Shown here piece after piece: positions 17,652 to 26,037 of a stretch of DNA of 26,647 bases. The DNA comes from a virus. The number at the start of each line of letters is the position of its first letter. Positions within the stretch are counted from its first letter, which is position 1. The position numbers were made by a program, and so were the translations under genes. The notes beneath the pieces are model-generated. The model was not told the DNA's origin and searched no databases. It saw only the letters and a list, made by a program, of their open reading frames with translations. The stretch spans positions 1 to 26,647 of the IMG/VR virus record IMGVR_UViG_3300035698_008566. One strand, written 5' to 3'.

Positions 17652-19943
17652 ATGAGCGATGAACGGAACATAATCGAATGCGAGGCGGGCAAGTCGGTCA
17701 ACCTTGACGAACTGCCAGAGCGGGTGCGCGGTGCGTGGAACACACAACATTCCCGACCTGTCGATATGCCATCGACAGGAGAGGGGTACGTGCGCGAGGT
17801 ATTTGACGACAAAGTTGTCGTTAGTATGGATGACAACGAGTTGTATTCCTATCCCTACACCGAGGATGAGGAAGGCAACATCACATTTGGCGAGCCTACC
17901 AGGGTTGAAATCGAGTACACGCCCGCTAAAGGCAACGCGCTAAAGGCCCTACGCCGCACCGACGACGAACTGGTGGTCGGCAACTACATCGTGCTATTCG
18001 GCGGGCGTGACCTGGAGGGCACTCTGAGCAACAAAGTCAATGCCGACGGGTCCAAGGGTGAGTTTTTCACCAACGCGACTGAGTTTGACAGCGCCTACAC
18101 CAAATCGGGCGCGCTGTATGTGGACTGGTCACACGGGCAAGACCCGGACCAGTTCGAGAAGGACGAATCAGCCAGGGCGCCAGGTCGTGACGATGTGCTG
18201 GGCGTGGTGGACTGGAAAACGGCACAGGTAGACGACAAGGGTGTCTGGGTCGAGCGCATCCTGTCCCGGCGCAACGCCTACATGCAATATCTGGAATCGC
18301 TGATTGATGACGGGCTGGTCGGCAACAGCTCGGAGGCCGTGAATACAGAGGTAGAAATCAAGGCCAATGGCGAAATTGCCAGGTGGCCACTGAAACGGGA
18401 CGCGCTGACGGTCACACCGATGGAACCCAGGATGCTAACCGAGAACCACCTGGCGGCCATCAAGGCGCTATCGGCAGAGTTCCCAACCGTGAAATCGTTG
18501 GCAGAAACAGCGGCCAGCCTAGAGGTGCAACCACAGGATGTCGGGGAGGCATCGGTCAGCACGACGGCGGCAACCGTGAACGTCAACATCAACATACCTG
18601 GCGGCGCTACGGCAGAAGTTCAAGCCGATGAGACCGCCAACGACATGCCTACTGAAAAGGCAACAACAATGGAGGACAACATGAGTGAGAATGAGAATGT
18701 CCAAGGCGAGGTTCTTGAAACCTCCGCCGTGGACGTGAACGCCATCGTGGCAGCGGCTGTCGATCAGGCATCGAAGGCTGCCGTTGACGCGACTAATGCG
18801 ATTTGGAAAGACAGGCTGGACAACGAGCCGCCCACCAACAAGGCCGGCATACTGACCGGTGTCAGCGATGAGGCAGATCGCGCCCGGGCTGGCAACCCGT
18901 TCAAGTCAACCGGTGACTTTTTGCAGTCCGTGGCGCGGGCCGAGATTCAGCCCAACGCCATCGACAAGCGACTGCTGCCACTCCAGACCAAGGCGCCGTC
19001 CGGCTTGAACGAGGGCGTACCCTCGGCTGGCGGGTTCCTGGTGCAGTCGGACCATGCGGAAGGGCTGCTCAAGCGCACCTATGACACCGGCGAGCTGTTG
19101 CAGCGCGTCAAACGGTATCAGATCAGCGCCAACGCCAACCGCATGACGGTCAATGCCGAGGATGAGACCTCCCGCGCTGACGGTTCCCGGCGTGGCGGCA
19201 TCCGCAGCTACTGGACCGGTGAGGCTGCGGAGAAAACCAGTTCCCAGCCTAAGTTTCGCCAGATGGAGCTCTCGCTCCATAAGCTGACTTCGCTGTGCTA
19301 TGCGACCGATGAACAGCTACAGGATGCGACGGCGCTCCAGAGTTGGATCATGGATGCCTACCCCGAAGAGACCGTGTTCAAGCTGGAAGACGCCATCATC
19401 AATGGCACCGGCGGCGGGATGCCCCTGGGCTTGCTTTCCGCTGGCGCTCTGGTTTCAGTCGCCAAAGAGCCGGGTCAGTCAGCCACCACGCTGGTAGCTG
19501 AGAACGTGATCAACATGTGGTCGCGGATGTGGGGGCGTTCGCGCAAGAACGCGGTGTGGCTCTACAACCAGGACGTTGAACCGCAGCTCTACCAGATGGA
19601 GCTGCCTGTCGGCACCGGTGGTCAGTTGGTGTTTATGCCCTCCGGCGGTCTCTCTGACAGCCCGTACAACGTGCTTTTCAACAGGCCGATGATTCCGACC
19701 GAGTACAACGCCACGTTGGGCGCGCTGGGAGACATCATGCTGGTCGATCTGGACCAGGTACTCGCCATCGAAAAAGGCGGCGTCGAAGCGGCCTCCAGCA
19801 TCCACGTTCGTTTCGTCTACGACGAGACCTGCTTCCGGTTCGTGTACCGCTACGACGCGCAACCCTCGTGGGGAAGCGCACTGACTCCGTTCAAGGGCAC
19901 CAACACACTGAGCCCCTACGTCGCCCTTGCGGCCCGGTCATAG
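17652..19943 (+). CDS. Prohead protease - major capsid protein fusion
   Basis: The 763-residue polyprotein starts at ATG 17652 with GGAGG upstream. Residues about 45-90 (EVFDDKVVVSMDDNELYSYP) resemble the front part of phage prohead proteases. Residues 95-260 look like the serine protease, with a candidate catalytic His in YVDWSHG (H161) and Ser in VGNSSEAV (S226/S227). Residues about 262-440 are a charged, helical linker like an HK97 delta/scaffold domain. Residues about 440-763 are the HK97-fold capsid protein (PSAGGFLVQSDHA, PTEYNATLGALGDIMLVDL). After assembly the protease would cut itself and the scaffold away. An internal start at 18681 is likely. Confidence 0.88.
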   Translation: MSDERNIIECEAGKSVNLDELPERVRGAWNTQHSRPVDMPSTGEGYVREVFDDKVVVSMDDNELYSYPYTEDEEGNITFGEPTRVEIEYTPAKGNALKALRRTDDELVVGNYIVLFGGRDLEGTLSNKVNADGSKGEFFTNATEFDSAYTKSGALYVDWSHGQDPDQFEKDESARAPGRDDVLGVVDWKTAQVDDKGVWVERILSRRNAYMQYLESLIDDGLVGNSSEAVNTEVEIKANGEIARWPLKRDALTVTPMEPRMLTENHLAAIKALSAEFPTVKSLAETAASLEVQPQDVGEASVSTTAATVNVNINIPGGATAEVQADETANDMPTEKATTMEDNMSENENVQGEVLETSAVDVNAIVAAAVDQASKAAVDATNAIWKDRLDNEPPTNKAGILTGVSDEADRARAGNPFKSTGDFLQSVARAEIQPNAIDKRLLPLQTKAPSGLNEGVPSAGGFLVQSDHAEGLLKRTYDTGELLQRVKRYQISANANRMTVNAEDETSRADGSRRGGIRSYWTGEAAEKTSSQPKFRQMELSLHKLTSLCYATDEQLQDATALQSWIMDAYPEETVFKLEDAIINGTGGGMPLGLLSAGALVSVAKEPGQSATTLVAENVINMWSRMWGRSRKNAVWLYNQDVEPQLYQMELPVGTGGQLVFMPSGGLSDSPYNVLFNRPMIPTEYNATLGALGDIMLVDLDQVLAIEKGGVEAASSIHVRFVYDETCFRFVYRYDAQPSWGSALTPFKGTNTLSPYVALAARS
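18671..18683 (+). promoter_or_regulatory. Internal ribosome-binding site and in-frame start for free capsid protein
   Basis: GGAGG (18671-18675), five bases before ATG 18681 (residue 344 of the fusion, MSENENVQGE), is an ideal start signal. It lies inside the linker and in frame, so a 420-residue capsid precursor could be made in excess over the protease fusion. Confidence 0.6.
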
Positions 19944-19957
19944 GAGGAAATAACACT

Positions 19958-20464
19958 ATGAATATCTGCGAAAATGGTAACATCGTTTCCATGCTGTACC
20001 CGTCTGACCTTCAAACGGCGGTCGCTGACGACTACATCAGTATGGAGAATTACAACCACCTGACCATCGTCTTTTTCAAAGGCGTGACCACGGCGGCAGA
20101 TGACCCTACCCTGACGTTGGTGCAGGCCAAAACGGCAGCGGGTGGCAGCGTCAAAGACCTGTTGATCGTAGACAAATACTACAAAAAGCAGGGGACGCTA
20201 CTCTCGACCAACTCAGACGGCGGGCAGTTCACCCTGACGACCCAGACGGCATCCAACACCATCGTCGGTGACGCCGACTCAGCAGAGGAGCAGGCGTTGT
20301 GGGTCATCGAAATCGAGGCGTCTGAACTGGACTGTGACGGCGGGTTCTACTTTGTCCAGGCGTCCATTGGCGACACTGGCAGTAATGCTCACTATGGCTG
20401 CATCCTGGGCATTCTCACCGAGCCGCGCTACGGGCAGGAATCCACGCCCTCACCGCTGGCCTAG
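19958..20464 (+). CDS. Putative virion protein (168 aa), possible head decoration protein
   Basis: The start is ATG 19958 (MNICENGNIVSMLYPSDLQ) with a strong AGGAGG upstream; the longer frame begins inside the capsid gene. The product is beta-rich and acidic (NHLTIVFFKGVTTAADDPTL, QALWVIEIEASELDCDGGFYF). Its position directly after the capsid gene, its strong ribosome-binding site and its composition suit a decoration or head-completion protein. No specific family is recognised. Confidence 0.6.
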   Translation: MNICENGNIVSMLYPSDLQTAVADDYISMENYNHLTIVFFKGVTTAADDPTLTLVQAKTAAGGSVKDLLIVDKYYKKQGTLLSTNSDGGQFTLTTQTASNTIVGDADSAEEQALWVIEIEASELDCDGGFYFVQASIGDTGSNAHYGCILGILTEPRYGQESTPSPLA

Positions 20465-20471
20465 CATCTAT

Positions 20472-20503
20472 GCGGGGTGGGGGCTGATCCGCCCCTGCCC
20501 CGC
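20472..20503 (+). other. Very stable 13-bp hairpin between virion genes
   Basis: GCGGGGTGGGGGC (20472-20484) pairs throughout with GCCCCTGCCCCGC (20491-20503), allowing two G-T pairs, around a TGATCC loop. No T run follows, so it is more likely an RNA processing, stability or attenuation element than a plain terminator. Confidence 0.6.
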
Positions 20504-20552
20504 CAATAGCGCAACAAGGGTTCAAATCCCGAAAAGCGCAAGGAGAAAACCA

Positions 20553-21512
20553 ATGAGCATCATAGGAAAAGCACGCTCGGCCCTGTTCAGTCGGGGTCAA
20601 CCGGGTGGGCCGGTCGTCATCGACATGGCGAATGTCCACCCCGGCAACGTCTGGTTTGTGGACAGCGGGCAGACTACAACCGGCGGGGATACGGTCGGGC
20701 ATGGTAGAAGCCCTGATGCGCCCTGCATCACCCTGGACTACGCCATCGGCTTGGCGACGGCCTCCAACGGGGATGTGATTTATGTCATGCCCGGCCACAA
20801 CGAGGCGTTGACAGCTGGCACGTCCTGTGTCATTGACAAAATCGGCCTGTCCATCATCGGTCTAGGCCGGGGCATGAACCGCCCGATCTTCGACTATGAC
20901 GCCACGGGGGGCACCATCGAGCTAGACGCAGCCAGTTGCTGGCTGTCCAACGTCGTGCTGCGAGCCAGCATTGACGACATCGTAGTCGCCATCAATGTGG
21001 ACGCGGATGACTGCGAAATCGATAACTGCTATTTCACCTTCGAGGCCACCGGTGATGAGTTCATCACCTGCATCGATCTGGATGCCTTTGACCGCTGTAA
21101 CATCCACGACTGCAACTTTAGCACCGAGGAAGGTGCGGATGCGGCAACCGCGGCTATTCGGCTGGATGACGCCAACGACTGCACCATCAAAGACAACACA
21201 TTCCGTGGCACCTGGACCAGCTCGACCATCGTTAACGAGGGCGCGCTGTGTGCGCGGCTGCTGATCAAAGACAACATCATCTACAACTCGGACACGTCGG
21301 TCTATAACGGCATCGACTTTGGGGCCCTGTCCAGTACCGGCATCGTGGCGGGCAACACCGTCACTACGATGTACGGGCAGGCGGGTGGGCTGGCGAAGTT
21401 GATTCGCACGGGTGACATGACCTGGCACCGCAACACGTTCGCCAACACCGTGAGTGAGTTGGGTGTGGGCGCACTGGGTACAACGCTGGTGCCGGCGGTA
21501 TCAAGCACCTAG
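20553..21512 (+). CDS. Right-handed parallel beta-helix virion protein
   Basis: The start is ATG 20553 (MSIIGKARSALFSRGQ) with AAGGAG upstream; the longer frame upstream is a shadow of the previous gene. The 319 residues show irregular repeats of about 22-25 residues typical of pectate-lyase-like helices: CWLSNVVLRASIDDIVVAIN, CEIDNCYFTFEATGD, CNIHDCNFSTEEGAD, CTIKDNTFRGTW. Such proteins include tailspike depolymerases and surface-exposed virion proteins. No catalytic site is evident. It lies just upstream of a glycosyltransferase, suggesting a surface structure or its sugar target. Confidence 0.7.
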   Translation: MSIIGKARSALFSRGQPGGPVVIDMANVHPGNVWFVDSGQTTTGGDTVGHGRSPDAPCITLDYAIGLATASNGDVIYVMPGHNEALTAGTSCVIDKIGLSIIGLGRGMNRPIFDYDATGGTIELDAASCWLSNVVLRASIDDIVVAINVDADDCEIDNCYFTFEATGDEFITCIDLDAFDRCNIHDCNFSTEEGADAATAAIRLDDANDCTIKDNTFRGTWTSSTIVNEGALCARLLIKDNIIYNSDTSVYNGIDFGALSSTGIVAGNTVTTMYGQAGGLAKLIRTGDMTWHRNTFANTVSELGVGALGTTLVPAVSST

Positions 21513-21527
21513 CAGAAAGGCGGCGGG

Positions 21528-22277
21528 ATGAAACTCGCACTTGTGACACCCTGGTCCAGTCCGTTCATCTGGACCAAGTTCACCCAGAACCTGGCGGGAA
21601 TGCTGACGAACTTTCAGCGACCCGGTTGGGAAATAGAGTTTTTCATGGGGCGCGGGGTAGACCCGGCAGCCCGGCATGTAGATATGTGCCTTCAGGGGCT
21701 CGAGTGCGGAGCGGATCTGATTTGCATCATCGGTGCAGATCAGATCCACCCGCTCGACATGCTAGACCGGCTACTGGACCGTTGGGAGGAATACGATGGC
21801 GTATGGTCCGCGCTGGTCCCATTCCGGGGCTATGTGTCCTGGCAGCACATGAGGCCATTCCAGCCAATGGGCTGGCGGTTGGTGTGCGATGGGGTAGAGG
21901 AAATCGGCAGCCTGCAGGACAGGCCCGACCAATGGGAACCTGTCAACCCGGCTGATGGCGACGTGCAGCGGGTAGACGTGATCGGATCCGGTGTGCTGCT
22001 GTTTCACCGTGACCACCTGTTGGCACTCAAGAAACCGTGGTGGTACTACGTGGTAGACCCTGAAACAATGCAGCGGGTAGCCGACATGGACACCAAAATG
22101 GTCTGGCGGTTGCGGGCAGAAGCAGGTGCGCAGGTGTGGGTAGACACAACCATTAAGGTCAAACACCTGCACACGTTCGAGATAGATGAATCATTCCAAC
22201 ACCGTTTCGATGACTGGATGGAGCCGGGTGCGACGGGCGATGAAACGTGCAGGCACCAATTACAGGAGGCACCATGA
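21528..22277 (+). CDS. GT-A-type glycosyltransferase
   Basis: The 249-residue protein starts at ATG 21528 with AAAGG upstream. It shows a nucleotide-sugar-binding plan: an opening strand (MKLALVTPWSS), a metal-binding D-x-D equivalent LICIIGADQIHP (residues 64-75), the acceptor-site segment VIGSGVLLFHRDHLL (151-165) and a late histidine motif (TTIKVKHLH, 207-215). Family 2-like enzymes transfer sugars from nucleotide donors. In this setting it may glycosylate a virion protein. The true donor and acceptor are unknown. The stop overlaps the next start by ATGA. Confidence 0.7.
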   Translation: MKLALVTPWSSPFIWTKFTQNLAGMLTNFQRPGWEIEFFMGRGVDPAARHVDMCLQGLECGADLICIIGADQIHPLDMLDRLLDRWEEYDGVWSALVPFRGYVSWQHMRPFQPMGWRLVCDGVEEIGSLQDRPDQWEPVNPADGDVQRVDVIGSGVLLFHRDHLLALKKPWWYYVVDPETMQRVADMDTKMVWRLRAEAGAQVWVDTTIKVKHLHTFEIDESFQHRFDDWMEPGATGDETCRHQLQEAP

Positions 22278-22420
22278 AACGAACCACAATCACAAGACGC
22301 GGGGGAGGTCGGGGGCTGCGACGGGCGGCGGGACTGCCCTGTCCGGCAGGCGGGCCAATTCGACGCAATCGGCGGCTGAACGCGGGCCAGTTTTCAGTAC
22401 GGCGCGGATTGCGCCGATAG
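22274..22420 (+). CDS. Arg-rich small basic protein (48 aa)
   Basis: The frame runs from ATG 22274, with AGGAGG upstream and an ATGA overlap with the glycosyltransferase, to TAG at 22418-22420. Of 48 residues, 14 are Arg and one is Lys, with no Asp or Glu (MKRTTITRRGGGRGLRRAAG, ending SVRRGLRR). It looks protamine-like: such a peptide could bind DNA, RNA or a negatively charged glycan. Excellent start signals support translation. No family is recognised. The overlapping longer frame from 22186 is judged a shadow. Confidence 0.6.
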   Translation: MKRTTITRRGGGRGLRRAAGLPCPAGGPIRRNRRLNAGQFSVRRGLRR

Positions 22421-22432
22421 GGAGCGACAACC

Positions 22433-22888
22433 ATGACAAGACGAAACTACGGCGGGCAACTGTTCGCCATGCAGAGGATAGCGAGCGTGGTCAGTTCAAC
22501 CCCGCTCACCAGCGGGACGCTATTCACCTATACCGGCACGGTGCGAATCGACGCCATTGTAGGCCGGGTGACAACGGAGGTCCAAGCACAGGCGACGACC
22601 GTCAAGCTGAGTGTTACGGCTGACTCATTGGCCAGCTATGACATTTGCGCCACGGTGGACGCAAACGCCTTTGACATTGGCTCTATCCTGAGCATCACCG
22701 GGACGGCTGCCAACGCGATGGCTGGCACTGATGCCCAAGGCGCAATGGCGCCAGGTCAAGCCAACCCGGTGTTTATGACCTGTGTCACCAGTGGCGTCGT
22801 GACGGTGACATTTGGCGCAGCCTCATTGGGTGCGATTGACTGGGAAATCCTATGGACGCCAATGTCTGAGGATGCAACTCTGGTTTAG
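22433..22888 (+). CDS. Putative beta-rich virion protein (151 aa)
   Basis: It starts at ATG 22433 with GGGAG upstream. The sequence alternates Thr/Ser/Val/Ala strands (TVRIDAIVGRVTTEVQAQ, TVKLSVTADSLASYDICATV, GVVTVTFGAASLGAIDWEIL), as in jelly-roll or immunoglobulin-like phage structural proteins. It has no signal peptide or catalytic residue. Its position among virion genes and its small size suggest a decoration or fibre component. The assignment is by composition only. Confidence 0.55.
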   Translation: MTRRNYGGQLFAMQRIASVVSSTPLTSGTLFTYTGTVRIDAIVGRVTTEVQAQATTVKLSVTADSLASYDICATVDANAFDIGSILSITGTAANAMAGTDAQGAMAPGQANPVFMTCVTSGVVTVTFGAASLGAIDWEILWTPMSEDATLV

Positions 22889-22918
22889 TGTGCCCGAGTG
22901 GCACAGAAAGGCGATGGC

Positions 22919-24538
22919 ATGAAAACCGTAATCGTGCTCGGTATGCACCGTTCAGGTACAAGCCTGGTAGCCTCGATGCTTCAGCGCATGGGCGTAGACA
23001 TGGGTGTCGAAATGGTCAATAGCAGCCCATCCAATCCGCAAGGACACTGGGAAGATATGGATTTCGTGAGGATGAACAACGAAATCCTGGCCGGGGCCGG
23101 GGGCACCTGGGACAACCCGCCGGTTGAGGTAGACGCCAATGTGCTACGCCCCGAACTGGTCTACCTGGTGAACGCCAAGAATCACCCGGAGGCCGTAGGG
23201 GGCGAACCGCGAGAAGACGACCTATGGGGATTCAAAGACCCGCGCACCTGCTTGACCGCTGGCTGCTATCATGGTTGGCTGGAGAAGCCGCATTACATCA
23301 TCGTGGACCGGGACAAGGACGCGGTGGTCGCCAGCCTGGAATGGCGCGAGGGCAAGGCGGGGGACAGGTGGTCTGAGTTGTACGACTTGTACGCCACGGC
23401 GCGGAAAGAGTTTGTTGACCAGGTGAACGCACCGAAGTTTTGGCTTCGATACGAAGACCTGGTGCGGGAGCCATTTGGCAACGCACTGGCACTAGCCGAC
23501 TTCCTGGGCCTGGACTCCGACGCTGCCACTGCCGCCGCATCAGCCGTCAAGCCGCGCAGCATGGACATACCAGACACCTACATCGTGAACCTGTCCAGCC
23601 AAAAGGTGGACGCTCCGGACACCAAGACACGCATCGTCAACGCTGGCGACTGGCCACAGGGCTGGAAAACAGTTCATGGCCCGGTGCATGGGGTGATAGT
23701 GGATGATACCAGCGATCCTGATGAGGTGCAAGGCTGGATACCAAAGGTGAGGCCGGGTGGGTTTGTGCATGGTAGGCGCAGCCTAGAGGACTTGCACGAC
23801 TGGCGCGAATCGACATGGCGCATCACCGACGTGTGGCGAACATTCACCCGCAAGCCATATCTAAAACGCGGCGACTCATTCGGCACCATCGGCATCGGTG
23901 TACCGTATTTCAAAGCCAGCTACCAGTTCTGGCGCTGGTGGTCGTGGATGCTACTGAAAGGACTGGAACCGGGGGACCAATTCCTGAACGACGAATCGGT
24001 CATCGCACCGCTGCCCATCCCGGTGGTTCACAACCGGCTGATAGCCAAATTCCTTGAGACCGATCGCGACACGCTTTGCCTGGTAGAAGATGACCACGTT
24101 GGCGATCCACAGGTCATCCGGCAGATGCGAGAGAAGCCGGAGAACCGGGACTTTGACATCATTTGCGCCAACTATGTCAACCGGCGAATGGTGCCAGCAG
24201 TGACAGGCTATGGCATCGGGGGGCGCAACTATGCCGGCGAGGTCATGTGCAAGCTCGATTTTAACAACGTGCAGCGCACCGGGACGCAAGAGGTAGACGG
24301 CGCAGCCATGGGCCTGGTCCTGATTCGCCGCTGGGTGTTGGACGCCATGCTCGATAGCGGCAATCCTGAGACCTGTTTCTGGTGCCAGTGGCACGGCACC
24401 AACAGCCAGGACATCCAGTTTTACGACTGGGCCAGGCGGGTAGGGGCGCGGGTAGGAGTGGATCGGGACGCCAACATTGGACACATGGCGCAAACGATAC
24501 GAACGGTGGACGATTTCTGGAAAATGCGCGGGGCGTAG
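22919..24538 (+). CDS. Sulfotransferase - glycosyltransferase fusion
   Basis: I place the start at ATG 22919 (MKTVIVLGMHRSGTS) with AAAGG eight bases upstream, rather than GTG 22898. Residues 1-215 form a PAPS-dependent sulfotransferase: phosphosulfate loop GMHRSGTS (8-15), GFKDPRTC (104-111) and the 3'-phosphate segment YIIVDRDKDAVVASL (126-140). Residues about 240-310 (VIVDDTSDPDEVQGWIPKVRPGGFV) recall a fragment of a methyltransferase-like fold. Residues 320-539 resemble a glycosyltransferase, with a D-x-D-like VEDDHVGD (389-396) and VDGAAMGLVLIRRW (459-472). It probably adds and sulfates sugars on a virion or cell-surface acceptor; the order and target are inferred. Confidence 0.75.
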   Translation: MKTVIVLGMHRSGTSLVASMLQRMGVDMGVEMVNSSPSNPQGHWEDMDFVRMNNEILAGAGGTWDNPPVEVDANVLRPELVYLVNAKNHPEAVGGEPREDDLWGFKDPRTCLTAGCYHGWLEKPHYIIVDRDKDAVVASLEWREGKAGDRWSELYDLYATARKEFVDQVNAPKFWLRYEDLVREPFGNALALADFLGLDSDAATAAASAVKPRSMDIPDTYIVNLSSQKVDAPDTKTRIVNAGDWPQGWKTVHGPVHGVIVDDTSDPDEVQGWIPKVRPGGFVHGRRSLEDLHDWRESTWRITDVWRTFTRKPYLKRGDSFGTIGIGVPYFKASYQFWRWWSWMLLKGLEPGDQFLNDESVIAPLPIPVVHNRLIAKFLETDRDTLCLVEDDHVGDPQVIRQMREKPENRDFDIICANYVNRRMVPAVTGYGIGGRNYAGEVMCKLDFNNVQRTGTQEVDGAAMGLVLIRRWVLDAMLDSGNPETCFWCQWHGTNSQDIQFYDWARRVGARVGVDRDANIGHMAQTIRTVDDFWKMRGA

Positions 24539-24565
24539 AGACACGACCGCGACAAGGGGGAAACT

Positions 24566-25294
24566 GTGTCAACACTGACCAAGACAGTCAACAACGCTCT
24601 CGTGTTTTACGACAGCGTGTATGCACACCGCTGGTACGACGCCATCGGGCCCAGCGTGGCAAAGTACGATCAGCAGTTCTTGACCCTGCCATCCGACGAC
24701 AGCACCGGTGACGCAACAGAATGGGAGCTGACCATCACCGAGGCGGGGGCAGACACCACACACGTTGTCACCGACGCCGCTGGCGGGGCCCTGCTCATCA
24801 CTTGCGCGGGCAACGAGGACGACGGCATTTCCATGCAGCTCGGGGCCGCCGCTGGTGAAAACGTGTATCTGAACGGCAACTACCCGCTGTACATGCGGCT
24901 GAAATTCGCCATCAATGACGTAGACCAGACCGACATCCTGTTCGGCGTCTGTGTCACGGACACGGACTGTCTGGGCGCTGTCACCGACGGGTTGTATTTC
25001 CGGTCGGTGGACGAATCGGCTGTACTCAGTTGCGTAGCCGAGAAAAACAGCGTCGAAAGCGTTCTGGGCGCGCAGACAATGGTAGACGGCACGACCTACA
25101 CCGCCGAGGTTCTGTACGACGGGGCCACGGCCTATGCCTACATCGACGGCAGCCTGTTGGGGTCCATCGCCTACGCATCGCCCACTTTTCCCAACGATGA
25201 GCTGATGCGCCTGACTCTGGAGTTCCTGAGCGGTGAGGCCGTCGCCAACACGCTGACCGTGTACGAGATGGCTATGGTTCACCTGAGGGGGTAG
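24566..25294 (+). CDS. Tandem virion protein, copy A (242 aa)
   Basis: It starts at GTG 24566 behind AGGGGGAAA. It begins STLTKTVNNALVFYDSVYAH and contains HRWYDAIGPSVAKYDQQFLT, then beta-rich segments with ISMQLGAAAGENVYLNG and a closing EMAMVHLRG. It is a full-length relative of the next gene. The strand pattern suits a concanavalin/LamG-like jelly roll, often found in capsid-attached or fibre proteins, but the family is not recognised. Confidence 0.6.
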   Translation: MSTLTKTVNNALVFYDSVYAHRWYDAIGPSVAKYDQQFLTLPSDDSTGDATEWELTITEAGADTTHVVTDAAGGALLITCAGNEDDGISMQLGAAAGENVYLNGNYPLYMRLKFAINDVDQTDILFGVCVTDTDCLGAVTDGLYFRSVDESAVLSCVAEKNSVESVLGAQTMVDGTTYTAEVLYDGATAYAYIDGSLLGSIAYASPTFPNDELMRLTLEFLSGEAVANTLTVYEMAMVHLRG

Positions 25295-25297
25295 GCG

Positions 25298-26029
25298 ATG
25301 TCAACACTGACCAAGATCGTGAATAATGCGCTGGTCTACTATGACAGCACCCACACCCATCGTTGGTACGATGCGTTCGGGCCGGGGGTGACGAAATACC
25401 TGCAACAGTTTCTCACCATCGACAGCGACAACACGACCGGCGATCCAACCGAGTGGGAAGTCACCGTCGTAGAAGCCGGGGCGCTCGTTTCGACGGCGGT
25501 TGTCACCGACGTTGCCGGCGGGGCGCTGCTCATCACCACGGCAGGCGATGAGAATGACGGCTGGTCCATGCAGTTGGGGGCGGCGGCTGGCGAGAGCGTG
25601 TACCTGGATGGCGATTATCAGACCTACCTATGCGCTACGTTTCAGGTATCTGATGCTACCGACTCGGACATTCTAATCGGTCTGACTGTCACCGACACCA
25701 CCGCACTGGGCGGCGTGACCGATGGCGCGTATTTCCGTAGCGTGGACGGGTCCACCGACCTGTGCTTTGTCACGGAGAACACCAACTCGGAGGGCACAAC
25801 CACCGTCGCCACACTGGTAGCCGCTACCGACGTGACAGTTGAATTTCTGTTCAACGGGACGCAGGTCACGCCATACGCTGACGGTGTAGCCTATGCTGCC
25901 ACGGCCTCGAGCGCAACGACATTCCCGTTTGACCAGGAACTGAGGCTGACCGTTGAGTTCCTGAACGGCGCGGCAGGGGCTGAAACCTGCACGCTCAAGG
26001 AATTGAAACTGATCCATCTACGAGGATAG
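25298..26029 (+). CDS. Tandem virion protein, copy B (243 aa)
   Basis: It starts at ATG 25298, three bases after the stop of copy A, with GAGGGGG upstream. It shares nearly the whole layout with copy A: MSTLTKIVNNALVYYDS, HRWYDAFGPGVTKY, MQLGAAAGESVYLDG, VTDGAYFRSVD and LKLIHLRG. The central strands are much more diverged. Gene duplication followed by divergence is the simplest explanation. Both copies probably occupy related places in the virion. Confidence 0.6.
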   Translation: MSTLTKIVNNALVYYDSTHTHRWYDAFGPGVTKYLQQFLTIDSDNTTGDPTEWEVTVVEAGALVSTAVVTDVAGGALLITTAGDENDGWSMQLGAAAGESVYLDGDYQTYLCATFQVSDATDSDILIGLTVTDTTALGGVTDGAYFRSVDGSTDLCFVTENTNSEGTTTVATLVAATDVTVEFLFNGTQVTPYADGVAYAATASSATTFPFDQELRLTVEFLNGAAGAETCTLKELKLIHLRG

Positions 26030-26037
26030 GAGGCGCA

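Noticed and set aside
20505-20535. T-loop-like GGGTTCAAATCCC suggesting a tRNA
   Set aside because: Only three base pairs flank the loop, and no anticodon or acceptor stem is found upstream.
22186-22623. Alternative plus-strand frame across the Arg-rich and beta-rich genes
   Set aside because: It starts inside the glycosyltransferase gene without a ribosome-binding site and overlaps two better-supported genes.
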